DNA of 6,886 nucleotides from Verrucomicrobiota bacterium (lineage in GTDB: Bacteria; Verrucomicrobiota; Verrucomicrobiia; Opitutales; Opitutaceae): the NCBI GenBank assembly GCA_023447015.1, contig JAEXPG010000131.1:1-6886 (forward strand), read 5' to 3'. Below, piece after piece: positions 6,834 to 6,886 of this stretch. Below the pieces are notes generated by a model. That model was not told where the DNA came from. It saw nothing but the letters and a program-made list of their open reading frames with translations, and made no database searches. A program made the translations under genes and the position numbers. Position 1 is the first letter of the stretch; each line of letters starts with the position of its first letter.

Positions 6834-6869
6834 CCCGGGTCGTTCTCTAGCCGTACTAGTCCCGCGGCC

Positions 6870-6886
6870 ACCGGGTTCACCCCGGT
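6870..6886 (+). terminator. Hairpin after receptor gene, possibly truncated terminator
   Basis: ACCGGG (6870-6875) and CCCGGT (6881-6886) pair around TTCAC, starting 36 nt after the receptor stop. The right arm ends exactly at the window edge. The preceding GCGGCC (6864-6869) could lengthen the stem, and a U-run could follow, but neither can be seen. It suits an intrinsic terminator for the plus-strand gene. Confidence 0.35.

Noticed and set aside
6847..6859. CTAG-CCGTA-CTAG small palindrome after the receptor
   Set aside because: Arms of only 4 bp made of a self-complementary tetramer; too weak to call a structure or site.
1..6886. CRISPR array, tRNA, rRNA, insertion sequence or prophage genes
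   Set aside because: No regularly spaced repeats, cloverleaf-like sequences, transposase motifs or target-site duplications were seen on either strand.

Overview
The window is GC-rich DNA from a Gram-negative bacterium. A member of the Verrucomicrobiota, probably Opitutaceae-like, is my best guess. The reasons are a TonB-dependent receptor of the carbohydrate-polymer type, an amylase carrying the cysteine-poor Ig-like modules (core 'YQW', then 'GEYRVLVRNRAGT') common in that phylum, and strong G/C-ending codon use. No rRNA or marker gene is present, so this placement is inference.

Layout. (1) Positions 1-414, minus strand: the N-terminal 138 codons of ureF, running off the left edge. (2) Positions 411 to about 992, or 1055 with an alternative GTG start, minus strand: ureE, joined to ureF by an ATGA start/stop overlap. 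(3) About 993-1181: a short spacer with a stem-loop just after the amylase stop and a nine-base G tract. (4) Positions 1182-3683, minus strand: a secreted 833-residue GH13 alpha-amylase-type enzyme with two C-terminal Ig-like domains. (5) Positions 3684-4055: a 372-bp divergent intergenic region containing a perfect 12-bp element twice in inverted orientation, plus two small palindromes. (6) Positions 4056-6833, plus strand: a 925-residue TonB-dependent outer-membrane receptor. (7) Positions 6834-6886: a hairpin at the right edge, possibly a terminator cut by the window end.

How they fit together. The divergent amylase/receptor pair looks like a small alpha-glucan utilisation locus. The exported amylase would cut starch, glycogen or maltodextrins outside the cytoplasm, and the receptor would pull the oligosaccharides across the outer membrane using TonB energy. 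The 12-bp element precedes each gene in the same relative orientation, so it is a good candidate for a shared promoter or operator site. The ureE-ureF pair downstream of the amylase belongs to a different process, nickel delivery and assembly of urease. No urease structural gene lies between the amylase and ureE, so the accessory cluster starts here or is separated from ureABC. The window holds no obviously new enzyme system. The most novel-looking signals are in the intergenic DNA.
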